From the NCBI GenBank assembly GCA_964646345.1, contig CAZYDU010000004.1, forward strand, positions 1 to 64,000: a DNA stretch of 64,000 nt, in the 5' to 3' direction. Below are positions 45,437 through 54,469 of the stretch, one piece after another (positions within the stretch are counted from its first letter, which is position 1; every line of letters begins with the position of its first letter). This DNA comes from RGIG1681 sp964646345 (lineage in GTDB: Bacteria; Bacillota; Clostridia; Christensenellales; UBA1242). The position numbers and the translations under genes were made by a program. Below the pieces are notes generated by a model. The model did no database searches. It worked only from the letters and a program-made list of their open reading frames with translations, and was not told the origin of the DNA.

Positions 45437-46767
45437 AAACACTAGTCAAATATATTTCTAATTTTAAATTTAACAATAATGCAAGTGATGATAATTTACA
45501 AATAGAATATTTTGAAAATATTAATTTAGATAATGGCGAAATTACTTCCGAACTAAAGCAAGGCGATTTATTTTATGATTTATTTGGAGAAGTTATTTCA
45601 AATCAAATCAAAAATATTAATAACGAATTATTAAATAAAACAATAGAAATAATTCCGTATGAATATTTTGACGAGATAATAAACAATAAAATATTAAGAT
45701 TATTTATTCTAACAAATAATTATGAATTATATGAATTAGATAATGAATCATATCTTTTCAAAGTTATACATCAATTCACAAATAAGCCAAACATTATTTT
45801 CAATAAAAGCAATTTATATTATTTTGACAAAAACGAGTGTATGATTGTTGATTTAAGCAATTTAGTTCTAATTGAAAACTTACCACAAATCAATTCATAC
45901 GTAGAATATAACAACCAATTATTTTTTACTACAGACGCACCTTTCAATATCTTCCAGTGTGAAGAAATTGAGTTTAAAAATTTATCAAACAATTTAAACA
46001 TTTATAATAACTACAAAACCAATTTAGAAAATGGCGAAATATTAAAGGTAATCCTATTAAAAAATAAATTATATGCTATAACTGAATACACCATTTTAAA
46101 GTATGATTCTGATTACGACAAATTTATTAAGCAAAATGATTTAAAACTTTGCATCTACAAAAACACCATTGAAATAATAGATAATAAGGTTTTATTTTAC
46201 ACAACAAATGGACTATATTCTTTTGATGGAAACAATATTGAACTAACATCAAATAGTCTGTTAGATATTAATAAAAACGCAAAATCAGTTTGTTTTAATC
46301 AAAATTATTACATATTTTCGCCAAATCATGTGAATTTTTTGTATAAATTTAATCTCCAAAATAATTATTTAATTCCTTTAAAATTAAATAATATTAAAAA
46401 TTTTTATGTAATAAGTTCAAATAGTATTTACAACCTTTGCATTTGTCAACTCATAGAAAATACTTATAAAAATATAACTCTATATAATTTAAATTCAAAT
46501 TCATTTATCAAACAACAATTAGCATTTAAATCTTCTTTTTTTGGTTCAGCTAAAACAAAACAAATCAAGAATATTATTTTAAAATCTGAAGGCGAATTTT
46601 TATTTACTATCAAATCAGATATTAGCGAAACTTGTTTCTACGTTTCCAGTCCAACAAGTTTTAGAAATTTATCTTTAAATGGAAATATTTTTACTATAGA
46701 AATTTCAACTCAAAATTATTTTAAACTTAAATCAATTTTGATTGAGTATAGTGAAGTGGGGGAATAA
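45433..46767 (+). CDS. Beta-propeller-like tail hub protein
   Basis: 444 residues, overlapping the preceding gene by ATGA. Repeated strands of about 40-45 residues ('YELYELDNESYLFKVIHQF', 'SNLYYFDKNECMIVDLS', 'NQLFFTTDAPFNIFQCE', 'NKLYAITEYTILKYDSDYDKF', 'KVLFYTTNGLYSFDGNNI') indicate a propeller. P22-like phages have a propeller-containing stabilisation protein (gp10) at this place, which closes the connector. Equivalence is inferred from fold and order. Very Asn/Ile/Lys-rich. Confidence 0.55.
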   Translation: MKTLVKYISNFKFNNNASDDNLQIEYFENINLDNGEITSELKQGDLFYDLFGEVISNQIKNINNELLNKTIEIIPYEYFDEIINNKILRLFILTNNYELYELDNESYLFKVIHQFTNKPNIIFNKSNLYYFDKNECMIVDLSNLVLIENLPQINSYVEYNNQLFFTTDAPFNIFQCEEIEFKNLSNNLNIYNNYKTNLENGEILKVILLKNKLYAITEYTILKYDSDYDKFIKQNDLKLCIYKNTIEIIDNKVLFYTTNGLYSFDGNNIELTSNSLLDINKNAKSVCFNQNYYIFSPNHVNFLYKFNLQNNYLIPLKLNNIKNFYVISSNSIYNLCICQLIENTYKNITLYNLNSNSFIKQQLAFKSSFFGSAKTKQIKNIILKSEGEFLFTIKSDISETCFYVSSPTSFRNLSLNGNIFTIEISTQNYFKLKSILIEYSEVGE

Positions 46768-47783
46768 TGTCAATCTCAAAATCTATTGTAAAACTTGAAA
46801 ATAAGGTTGAACAATTAGAAGAAAATCTTAATAAATTGCAATCTAAAACCAAAGATATGATAAGCGATATTGGGTTCACAGTTTATACAAAAAATCTTTT
46901 AAATTTAAATATTATTAATAATTACAAATTTCGATTAAGAACGCTTGATAATACAAATAAAAATTCTCAATTTTTTCAAGTTAAAATTCGATTTTTAAAT
47001 TATTCAGAACAAGATGTCACTTTTAATTTATTTGCCGATAACTTACAAATTGTAAGCGATACCCAAACCTACAATAAGGGTATAAATGAAGCTGTTATCT
47101 ATGGGACATATTCTAATTTAATTAGCGATAAAATAATAATTGAACTTCAAGTTAAACCACGTGCAAATAAACAACTAACAATACTAAACACAACAATGAC
47201 TATTTGGGGAAGCTTTCAAAAAAATGACTCAGAATATTCCGCTTCAGAAACCGATTCAAAATATTTCATTTCTTATATATCAAACAATAGACTTTATTAT
47301 AAATATTTTAACAAAAGTCAAAATGCTAATAACCTTGATTTTACATTTTATGAAGAAGCTATTTCACATTCAACTTGCACCTTAAATGGAAACATCTACT
47401 TATTTAGAGTTAACTTAGATGGGAATTTATTTTTTAGCAATATAAACTCATTCGATGAAAATTTTATATGCAATGATGTGAGCAATGTTTCATGTTGTGC
47501 AAATGCAGACACAATAATTTTTTGCTACATTAAACAAAACAAATGCTATTATGGAGAAATCAAAAACAATGTCGTTATTTCTAACAATACACTAACAACA
47601 CCTTTTGGTTTGTATAAGGCTTGCTATATATATTTTAATTTTAGCAATAGTAAATTTTATATAGTTGCAACAAATAGCAAAAATAACAATTATTTACTTG
47701 AAAGCATTTCAGAAACAAATAGCTCAAGCGAAAACATCTCAGCAAATGCAACTTTAACCATCGATGAAATAGGAGACACTTAA
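46767..47783 (+). CDS. Coiled-coil tail appendage protein
   Basis: 338 residues, joined to the previous gene by TAATG. Residues 1-36 are a clear heptad coiled coil ('IVKLENKVEQLEENLNKLQSKTKDM'), likely a trimerisation stem. Beta-rich domains follow with propeller-like strands ('YFISYISNNRLYYKYF', 'GNIYLFRVNLDGNLFFSN'). The plan fits a tail needle or spike. No enzymatic motif. Confidence 0.55.
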   Translation: MSISKSIVKLENKVEQLEENLNKLQSKTKDMISDIGFTVYTKNLLNLNIINNYKFRLRTLDNTNKNSQFFQVKIRFLNYSEQDVTFNLFADNLQIVSDTQTYNKGINEAVIYGTYSNLISDKIIIELQVKPRANKQLTILNTTMTIWGSFQKNDSEYSASETDSKYFISYISNNRLYYKYFNKSQNANNLDFTFYEEAISHSTCTLNGNIYLFRVNLDGNLFFSNINSFDENFICNDVSNVSCCANADTIIFCYIKQNKCYYGEIKNNVVISNNTLTTPFGLYKACYIYFNFSNSKFYIVATNSKNNNYLLESISETNSSSENISANATLTIDEIGDT

Positions 47784-47784
47784 A

Positions 47785-49776
47785 ATGAAATTTTCATTTC
47801 ACAATAAAATCAACATCAAAGTCAGCAATAGAGAGTATGTATTTTATAACTCAATTCTTGAGAATCTTTTGGAAAAATTATCTAGTTTCGATAGCTTTAA
47901 TAATTACTTAGCACTTGGAAACGGAGAAGAAAACCCAAACGCCCAAAATCAATATCACTTAACAAACTTTATCGCAAGAACAAAATATTCTTCAAAACAA
48001 ATTCAGAGCAACATTAGCAAAGGTACACTATTTACAACATTAGAATATAAATTAAATAAAAGTCAGCTTAACTGCAACCACTTAACTGAAGCAGGTTTAT
48101 GTGATAATAGCGACAACCCTAAAATTTATAACTATTTTTCTTTTATATCAAGTGATACACCAAACGGTATTAATATAACAAATAGCGAAGAAATTGCAAT
48201 AGCTGTAACAATTTATCTAACAATATCAGAGAATGACGATATTTTGCTTACATCAGGCAACAACAAATTCATCGAATATTTACTAGGAAACGGACTGGGT
48301 GAAGTTAGGGTATGCAGTGGTTCAAATTATGCAGATAACACAAGAATCTCAAGAAAAATCACAAACACTCAAGAAACATATACATGTGAAAAAAGTGCAA
48401 CAATAACAAATAATTCTCTTGCCATTTCGTTTGTTGCTGAACTAAAAATTGGTGAAATCAATGAAATTGTATTCTTAATAGATAATGAAGTTTTTGCAAG
48501 GAAAAATGTAAAAGAATTTAAGCCAGTTATTAGTAGTGAAACAATACTAGAACCAAAAGCGAACTATGTTGTTAAAATTGATGAAGATATAAAATCCATT
48601 TTAGAAGTAAGCAAAACATCAGATAATATGGTAGAGACAAACTATTTCGTTTCCAAATTCGCAAACTCGTTTGGCGATGAAGTTTACCTTCCATTCAATA
48701 ATTTATTCGATTCTACTACCAGTAGATTTATTTCAAAAGATGGTAAATTAATATTTTTCATACTAAACAATAAAGTTTATTGTTATAAAAATGAAAATTA
48801 TATCTTAACAGAAATCAACACGAGAGAAATAACCGAAGATAATATTACAAAAATAATCGCATTCGATAATTTCATTTTTATAATTTCGTCAATTAGTCCA
48901 TACATTTCAACATATATTATTGAAAATGACAGAATAAAAAATGTAAACAACGACTTTAGTTCATTCGAAAAAAATTCAGAATTACAAACTATTCAACAAA
49001 TTGACATTTCAAGAGCAATAAATGGAAATTTTTTGATTGGCATGCTAACAAACGCAAGCACTGCACTAACAATTTATGCAACATGTAATGAAGAAACCGG
49101 ATTTTCTGTTAACAGTTATTTAGAAAACAGCAAGAAATTTAATTATGTTCTTGCTATGCATAAAAATAATTTTTGTGACGCACAAATGATTTATCTTAGA
49201 GAAGGCGAGTCATCAGCATCTTGCAGAATTGTTACACATTCTTCGTCTGCAACAGAAACCGATGTATATTCAATTCTTGCATACGAGCTAACAAATAATT
49301 CAACCAAAATTTATACAAAAGACAGAGCAATTATTTCCGAGAAAAACACATCTCCAAATATTGTGATTTACTACTATCCACAAGTATATAAATATGAGTT
49401 ACCAATAATATCAAATGAACTTAAAGATTATGTATCAAATAATTTAAACTATATTATTCAAAAAAACGAAAATAATCAGTACTCCGTTTATAATTTGATA
49501 GGCTATGATTCTCCAGAAGAATTTACCAATAATATTTCTTCATTGGTTAACACATCAAAGATTGTTGATTTTGAATTTTTACAAGACACTTTACTAATCT
49601 TCTTAAATAATGACAAACAAAATATTGTCGCATATAATCTAAATTTAAATAAAACTCAAATTGAAAATGTCTCAGAAAAAGAAGCATCATATCTAATTAA
49701 ATATAACAAGTATAATAAGCTCGGTTGGAACAACGAAACTGTTAAATTTAAATTTATTTCACAGGTGAATCTATGA
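47785..49776 (+). CDS. Tail fibre/receptor-binding-like protein
   Basis: 663 residues. The N-terminal part holds 'YLALGNGEENPNAQNQYHLTNFIARTKY' and 'CNHLTEAGLCDN', a well-known pattern in phage tail-fibre and baseplate-attached proteins ('A.GtG...p...d..L', then 'eaGLfd'). The remainder is beta-rich with propeller-like repeats. It starts one base after the preceding stop, with AGGAGAC upstream. It would be the outermost, target-binding part of a particle. No depolymerase or lysozyme motif is visible. Confidence 0.65.
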   Translation: MKFSFHNKINIKVSNREYVFYNSILENLLEKLSSFDSFNNYLALGNGEENPNAQNQYHLTNFIARTKYSSKQIQSNISKGTLFTTLEYKLNKSQLNCNHLTEAGLCDNSDNPKIYNYFSFISSDTPNGINITNSEEIAIAVTIYLTISENDDILLTSGNNKFIEYLLGNGLGEVRVCSGSNYADNTRISRKITNTQETYTCEKSATITNNSLAISFVAELKIGEINEIVFLIDNEVFARKNVKEFKPVISSETILEPKANYVVKIDEDIKSILEVSKTSDNMVETNYFVSKFANSFGDEVYLPFNNLFDSTTSRFISKDGKLIFFILNNKVYCYKNENYILTEINTREITEDNITKIIAFDNFIFIISSISPYISTYIIENDRIKNVNNDFSSFEKNSELQTIQQIDISRAINGNFLIGMLTNASTALTIYATCNEETGFSVNSYLENSKKFNYVLAMHKNNFCDAQMIYLREGESSASCRIVTHSSSATETDVYSILAYELTNNSTKIYTKDRAIISEKNTSPNIVIYYYPQVYKYELPIISNELKDYVSNNLNYIIQKNENNQYSVYNLIGYDSPEEFTNNISSLVNTSKIVDFEFLQDTLLIFLNNDKQNIVAYNLNLNKTQIENVSEKEASYLIKYNKYNKLGWNNETVKFKFISQVNL

Positions 49777-50024
49777 TTTTTTCTGATAAAATTTATAAAA
49801 TAATTGATGGCGAAAATGTATCATTATTTTCAACTGATAACAATAAATTAAACTTATATATTTTAAATAAATCAATAAAAAAATATATAATTTCAACAAA
49901 TTTAAATGCAAATTGCGTTTTTTGTGATAATTTTAATGGTCAAAAAATAATTGAATTAAATGATAATTTTATAGCTATAGGCAGTAATGATTTTATTACA
50001 ATTATAAACAAAAATGATTTATGA
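49773..50024 (+). CDS. Small beta-rich protein after the tail fibre gene
   Basis: 83 residues, overlapping the tail fibre gene by ATGA. The strands 'KIYKIIDGENVSLFSTDNNKLNLYILNKSI' and 'QKIIELNDNFIAIGSNDFITIINK' look like two propeller blades, similar to the neighbours. It may be a fragment or a small accessory to the tail proteins. Not recognised otherwise. Confidence 0.55.
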   Translation: MIFSDKIYKIIDGENVSLFSTDNNKLNLYILNKSIKKYIISTNLNANCVFCDNFNGQKIIELNDNFIAIGSNDFITIINKNDL

Positions 50025-50090
50025 GAAAATTATATCAAATAAATCAAATCAAACTCATTTTTTCTTTAATAAATAAAATAAGGGGGACAA

Positions 50091-50786
50091 ATGAAATTAA
50101 AAGATAAGATTAAATCGTATAGTTTTTGGGTGAGCATAGCAAGTGCTGTAATTCTTATATTGAAAGTTCTTGGTAACCGCTTTGGCTTTACCGTAGACGA
50201 AAGCATGATTAGTGATATTTTCACGGCACTATGCAGTGTACTAGTTTTACTTGGAATAATTGTTATACCACAATCTCCAAATCAAACCACTTCAACTAAA
50301 CAGGATATAAATCAACAACTCGAAGAAACGATGAACGAAAATAACGATACAACAAACACAAACAATAATGACGTTAGCAGTATAATCAATATAGAAGAAC
50401 CAGTCTTAAAATGTAAGGAAGACAATGATACAATCATTGAAGATAACACTAAGTATTCAACCAATGATAATACAGACTCAGAAATCAAAATAATTGATAA
50501 CTTACAAGAAATCGTCATTGCCAAACAAAATGAAAATAGTGAAAACATTGAAAATTTAACAACAGAAAGCATAGATAATTTTAATTTAACAGGCACAAAT
50601 GATATAAATTTAATCCAAGAGTGCAATCAAGATAATTTTGAAGAACAGTTAAATAACGAAAATAATTCAAACAATGATAATTTAAAATCAACTCTAAATT
50701 ATTTAAGAGAAAACTTTTCTTCAGATATTGACAAGTATATTTTTGAATTAGAAGAAGAACTTAGAAAAATTAAAGAAAGTAGATAA
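50091..50786 (+). CDS. Holin-like protein (phi-LC3 type) with long acidic C-terminal extension
   Basis: 231 residues. The first ~65 match the phi-LC3 holin plan: a basic N-terminus with 'YSFWVSIASAVILILKVLG' (TM1, about 10-28), 'FGFTVDESMISD', then 'IFTALCSVLVLLGIIVIP' (TM2, about 43-60). Such holins are normally about 75-90 residues. Here ~165 extra residues follow, acidic and rich in Asn/Glu/Asp/Thr, ending in a charged helix ('YIFELEEELRKIKESR'). It has a strong ribosome site (AGGGGG), and a terminator closes the operon. No lysin gene is adjacent, so it may serve release, or may be re-purposed. Confidence 0.7.
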   Translation: MKLKDKIKSYSFWVSIASAVILILKVLGNRFGFTVDESMISDIFTALCSVLVLLGIIVIPQSPNQTTSTKQDINQQLEETMNENNDTTNTNNNDVSSIINIEEPVLKCKEDNDTIIEDNTKYSTNDNTDSEIKIIDNLQEIVIAKQNENSENIENLTTESIDNFNLTGTNDINLIQECNQDNFEEQLNNENNSNNDNLKSTLNYLRENFSSDIDKYIFELEEELRKIKESR

Positions 50787-50800
50787 AAACAAATAAAACG

Positions 50801-50830
50801 GGGAAGCATTAAATTGCTTCTCTTTTTTTA
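50801..50830 (+). terminator. Terminator closing the virion operon
   Basis: Stem GGGAAGCA (50801-50808) / TGCTTCTC (50815-50822) with a 6-nt loop and seven Ts (G-T pairs included). Confidence 0.85.
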
Positions 50831-50862
50831 TTGCATTAAAATACTTGATTTTCTTTGGCTTG

Positions 50863-50868
50863 TATAAT
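50863..50868 (+). promoter_or_regulatory. -10 box for the membrane protein/RNase J operon
   Basis: A consensus TATAAT preceded by CTTG, 66 bases upstream of the ATG at 50935. The -35 region is weak (TTGATT stands at 50845-50850, only 12 bases away). Confidence 0.4.
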
Positions 50869-50934
50869 ATAATAACCTTAACAATTAAAGTTTTTTTTAA
50901 TATTTTAATTCGTAATGAATGTTAGTGAGGTTTT

Positions 50935-51960
50935 ATGTCTTACAAGAATACTATGAAACTATTTGTTTCTAATTTTGCACTTGCATGGAAACAGCTTGTG
51001 TATTTATTGATTTGTGCATTTTTATTTGCACTCTGCTCATACACTTTAGTGTCTCCTGTTATAACTATTTTAAGGGAAGCAGGACTTTTTGGAGAGATTA
51101 AAAACTTAATGAATTTGTTTTACAATAATCCAAAAGACATCGCTATGACTTTGAGTGAAGTTGTAAAATTAGTGTTAAATTCAATCTGGCACAATTTTTC
51201 AAAAATTTATCTAAATTTAATTTTTACACTAATCCTATGCATAATTTTACCATATATATTGAGTCAAGCATCAGTATATAATTTATCATCAATCCTTTAT
51301 CAAAAATTCACAATGAATATGGAAGTTGGATACTGCCAAAACTTTTTAAGCAATTTTTGGAAAGCTATTAGATTTGGTTTAGTTTCATTTGTATTCTCAT
51401 TGCCATTTTTTGCAATCAATATTTTGCTAATCATAACATATATTTTAATTGCAAACAGCATGTTGAAAGCTATCATTGGGCTTATAATTTTATCATTACT
51501 ATCTTTAATTGTTAGCTCATGCAAACTCACTTTGTTTACGCATTTCACAGGAAGTGTTGTTGCCAATGAATCAAATCCTTTCTCTACATTTTTAAAAAGT
51601 TTTTCGATATCTTTGAAGAATTTTTGGAAAATCACAGGCTATAGCGTCGCTGTTATTTTAACATCTATTTTAATTAATGGGGTAATTGGATTATTCACTT
51701 TCTTTGCAGGACTCGTATTCACAATTCCAGCAACATTTGTTCTTATGTGTATCTTTAAACTTGTCATTTACTTAAATATAAATGGAAATAGATATTATTT
51801 AAGCAACTCAATAATTTACAATCCACAAAAATATGTTGTTAAAAAGGACGACTATGTATCAACATTTATTCCACCTGAAGAAACAAAGGAAATCACAACA
51901 ACGAAAATGAAGAAAAAATTTAAAACAAAAACTTTAACAAAAAAATCAAATAAAAAATAA
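50935..51960 (+). CDS. Polytopic membrane protein with Lys-rich cytoplasmic tail
   Basis: 341 residues with about six hydrophobic helices spread over residues 15-290, long amphipathic loops, and a strongly basic C-terminal tail ('TTTKMKKKFKTKTLTKKSNKK'), which might touch RNA or acidic lipids. No family motif is recognised. It lies 16 bases upstream of the RNase J gene and so is probably co-transcribed. The start has GTGAGG 5-10 bases upstream. Confidence 0.75.
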   Translation: MSYKNTMKLFVSNFALAWKQLVYLLICAFLFALCSYTLVSPVITILREAGLFGEIKNLMNLFYNNPKDIAMTLSEVVKLVLNSIWHNFSKIYLNLIFTLILCIILPYILSQASVYNLSSILYQKFTMNMEVGYCQNFLSNFWKAIRFGLVSFVFSLPFFAINILLIITYILIANSMLKAIIGLIILSLLSLIVSSCKLTLFTHFTGSVVANESNPFSTFLKSFSISLKNFWKITGYSVAVILTSILINGVIGLFTFFAGLVFTIPATFVLMCIFKLVIYLNINGNRYYLSNSIIYNPQKYVVKKDDYVSTFIPPEETKEITTTKMKKKFKTKTLTKKSNKK

Positions 51961-51976
51961 AATTAAAAAGGAAAAT

Positions 51977-53869
51977 ATGGAAGAAATTAATCAAAATAAT
52001 CAATCAATCAAAAAAAGAACATTTACCGAAACTGAACAAAGTGCGGGTTCATATAATGTCGGACTAAAGAAAAATACAAAAAATATTTCACAAAGACAAA
52101 AACAACAAGTTTTAAATCATTTAAAAGAAGTTAATCCTGACATAAACTTAGAAAATATGGCTCAAGAACAACTTTTAACAGCAAAAACAACAAACAATAA
52201 TAGAAGATATCCAAAAAATGCTGGCAACAAAGTAAAAATAATTTTCCTTGGCGGTGTTGGAGAAATTGGAAAAAATATCACTGCGATTGAGTACGGCAAT
52301 GATATAATTGTTATTGACTGCGGACTTGCTTTTCCTAGCGAAGATATGCCTGGAGTTGACTTGGTAATCCCTGATTTTACTTATTTAAAAGAAAATGCCA
52401 GCAAGGTTAAAGGAATTTTAATTACTCACGGACACGAAGACCATATCGGAAGTTTGCCATATCTTTTAAGAGATGTTAAAGCTCCAATTTATGGAAGCCA
52501 AATGTCATTAACTTTAATTGATAACAAATTACGTGAACACAAATTAACAGGCATTAAAGGAATTTGCGTAAAACCTGGTTATGTTGTAAAGGTAGGGTGT
52601 TTTACTGTTGAGTTTGTAAAAGTTAACCACTCAATTCCTGGAGCATTTGCTCTTTCAATCGATACTCCAGCTGGAACAATTTTCCATACTGGCGATTTTA
52701 AAATTGACTTTGAACCTATTGACGGCGAAGTTATTGATCTTGCAAGAATTGCAGAAATCGGAAGAAAAGGCGTTACACTTATGATGGGCGAAAGCACAAA
52801 CGTTGAACGTCCTGGTTACACAATTTCTGAAAAACGTGTTGGCGAAAATCTTGAAAAAGTCTTCCTTGAAAATAGTGATAGACGTATTTTTGTGGCAACA
52901 TTCTCAAGTAATATCTATAGAGTTGAACAAATCATTGAGCTTGCAATAAAATATAACAGACGAGTTGCCGTTGTTGGAAGAAGTATGATTAACAACATTG
53001 ATGCAGGCATGAAAATTGGTGCTTTTAAATTTGACAAAAGTGTATTTATAGATATTGAAAAAATCGGTATGCTTGAAGATAAAAATGTTTTGGTGCTTTC
53101 AACTGGCAGTCAAGGCGAACCAACCAGTGCTTTATCTAGACTTGCAAATGGCGAATTTACAAAGGTTGAAATAGGCGATAATGATACAGTAATTTTCTCA
53201 AGCTCACCAATTCCTGGCAATGAAAACATGATCAATGCTGTTATTAATAATCTTTACAGAAAAGGTGCTATTGTTGTAACTGAAAACGTACACTCATCAG
53301 GTCACGCTTGCCAAGAAGAAATCAAAACTATTCACAATTTGCTTAACCCAAAATTCTTTATACCTATTCACGGCGAATACAGACATTTAAAAGAACACAT
53401 CTTATTGTCAGAAAAAATAGGATTACCAAAAACCAATTCAATTATTCCAGAAATTGGAAACGTTGTTGAACTTACAAAAAACACAATGGTATTAAAAGGA
53501 AACATTCAAGCTGGAGAGCAACTTGTTGACGGTCTTGGTATTGGCGATGTTGGAAGCGTAGTTCTTCGTGACAGAAAGCTTTTATCAGAGGACGGACTTG
53601 TTATTGTTGTTTTGGGAGTATCAGATTCAACAGGAGAGCTTGTTAGTGAACCTTATCTTATTACTCGTGGTTTCGTGTATACTGGTGAAGCTGAAAAATT
53701 AAGTGAAGAAGCAAAACTTGTTTTGCATGACACTATTGCAACAATGAATTTTAGAGAAAATCACGATTGGAATGAAATTAGAAACCAAATCAGAAAACCA
53801 CTCAGAAACTTCTTCTACAAAAAAACAATGAGAACCCCTATGATTTTACCAATCGTATTCAGGGTATAG
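51977..53869 (+). CDS. rnj: Ribonuclease J
   Basis: 630 residues. A metallo-beta-lactamase/beta-CASP endo- and 5'-3' exoribonuclease acting in mRNA decay and rRNA maturation. The metal motif HGHEDH is at 151-156, followed by 'VNHSIPGAFALSIDTP', 'HTGDFKID', the beta-CASP 'STGSQGEP' and the late 'PIHGEYRHLKEH'. All catalytic motifs are present. An N-terminal extension of about 80 polar residues precedes the usual start of the fold ('VKIIFLGGVGEIGKN'), making it longer than the common ~555 residues. GGAAAA precedes the ATG, with no clear closer start. It is first in a run with trmR and the U32 gene. Confidence 0.95.
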   Translation: MEEINQNNQSIKKRTFTETEQSAGSYNVGLKKNTKNISQRQKQQVLNHLKEVNPDINLENMAQEQLLTAKTTNNNRRYPKNAGNKVKIIFLGGVGEIGKNITAIEYGNDIIVIDCGLAFPSEDMPGVDLVIPDFTYLKENASKVKGILITHGHEDHIGSLPYLLRDVKAPIYGSQMSLTLIDNKLREHKLTGIKGICVKPGYVVKVGCFTVEFVKVNHSIPGAFALSIDTPAGTIFHTGDFKIDFEPIDGEVIDLARIAEIGRKGVTLMMGESTNVERPGYTISEKRVGENLEKVFLENSDRRIFVATFSSNIYRVEQIIELAIKYNRRVAVVGRSMINNIDAGMKIGAFKFDKSVFIDIEKIGMLEDKNVLVLSTGSQGEPTSALSRLANGEFTKVEIGDNDTVIFSSSPIPGNENMINAVINNLYRKGAIVVTENVHSSGHACQEEIKTIHNLLNPKFFIPIHGEYRHLKEHILLSEKIGLPKTNSIIPEIGNVVELTKNTMVLKGNIQAGEQLVDGLGIGDVGSVVLRDRKLLSEDGLVIVVLGVSDSTGELVSEPYLITRGFVYTGEAEKLSEEAKLVLHDTIATMNFRENHDWNEIRNQIRKPLRNFFYKKTMRTPMILPIVFRV

Positions 53870-53873
53870 AACT

Positions 53874-54467
53874 ATGTATGAAGATATAAAAAATTATGCT
53901 GAAAAATACGCTGTACCAATAATGCGAAATGAAACAAGCAAAATTATTTCAGAGTTTGTTAAAAAACAACAACCTAAAAATATTTTGGAAATTGGAACAG
54001 CTATTGGATACAGCGGAATAGTTATGCTCAATAGTTCACAAGCAAACTTAATCACTATTGAACACAATAAACAATACATAAAACAAGCTAAGCAAAATTT
54101 TAAGCAATACAAAATAACAAAACGCGTTAAACTCTTAGATGGCGATTGTTTAGTAATTCTCGCTAACATGGCTGTCAATGAAAAATATTTAAATTATTTT
54201 GATTTAATATTTTTAGATGGTCCAAAGGCACAATACATAAACATGCTGGAGCTAATTTTATTATTGTTAAAACCAAATGGAACACTTATTGTTGACGATG
54301 TGTTGTTTCATAAAAATTTAAACAGCGAAGGAAAGGTATCAAAAAGATTTAAAACAATAGAAAACCGCTTGTCAATGTTTATTGATAGCTTGAAAAATCA
54401 TAGCAAAATTTCCAAATTTGAATTAAAAGAAATCGAAGACGGCTTAATTTTTGCACAAAAAGGATAA
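53874..54467 (+). CDS. trmR: tRNA 5-hydroxyuridine methyltransferase (class I SAM O-methyltransferase)
   Basis: 197 residues. The SAM motif ILEIGTAIGYSG is at about 37-48, and 'YFDLIFLDGPKAQY' carries the metal/SAM loop. The sequence is of the YrrM/TrmR branch, which methylates 5-hydroxyuridine at the tRNA wobble position to 5-methoxyuridine in Bacillus. The gene directly downstream is a U32 protein of the type that makes 5-hydroxyuridine, so the pathway assignment is supported by context. It begins four bases after the RNase J stop. Confidence 0.85.
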   Translation: MYEDIKNYAEKYAVPIMRNETSKIISEFVKKQQPKNILEIGTAIGYSGIVMLNSSQANLITIEHNKQYIKQAKQNFKQYKITKRVKLLDGDCLVILANMAVNEKYLNYFDLIFLDGPKAQYINMLELILLLLKPNGTLIVDDVLFHKNLNSEGKVSKRFKTIENRLSMFIDSLKNHSKISKFELKEIEDGLIFAQKG

Positions 54468-54469
54468 AA

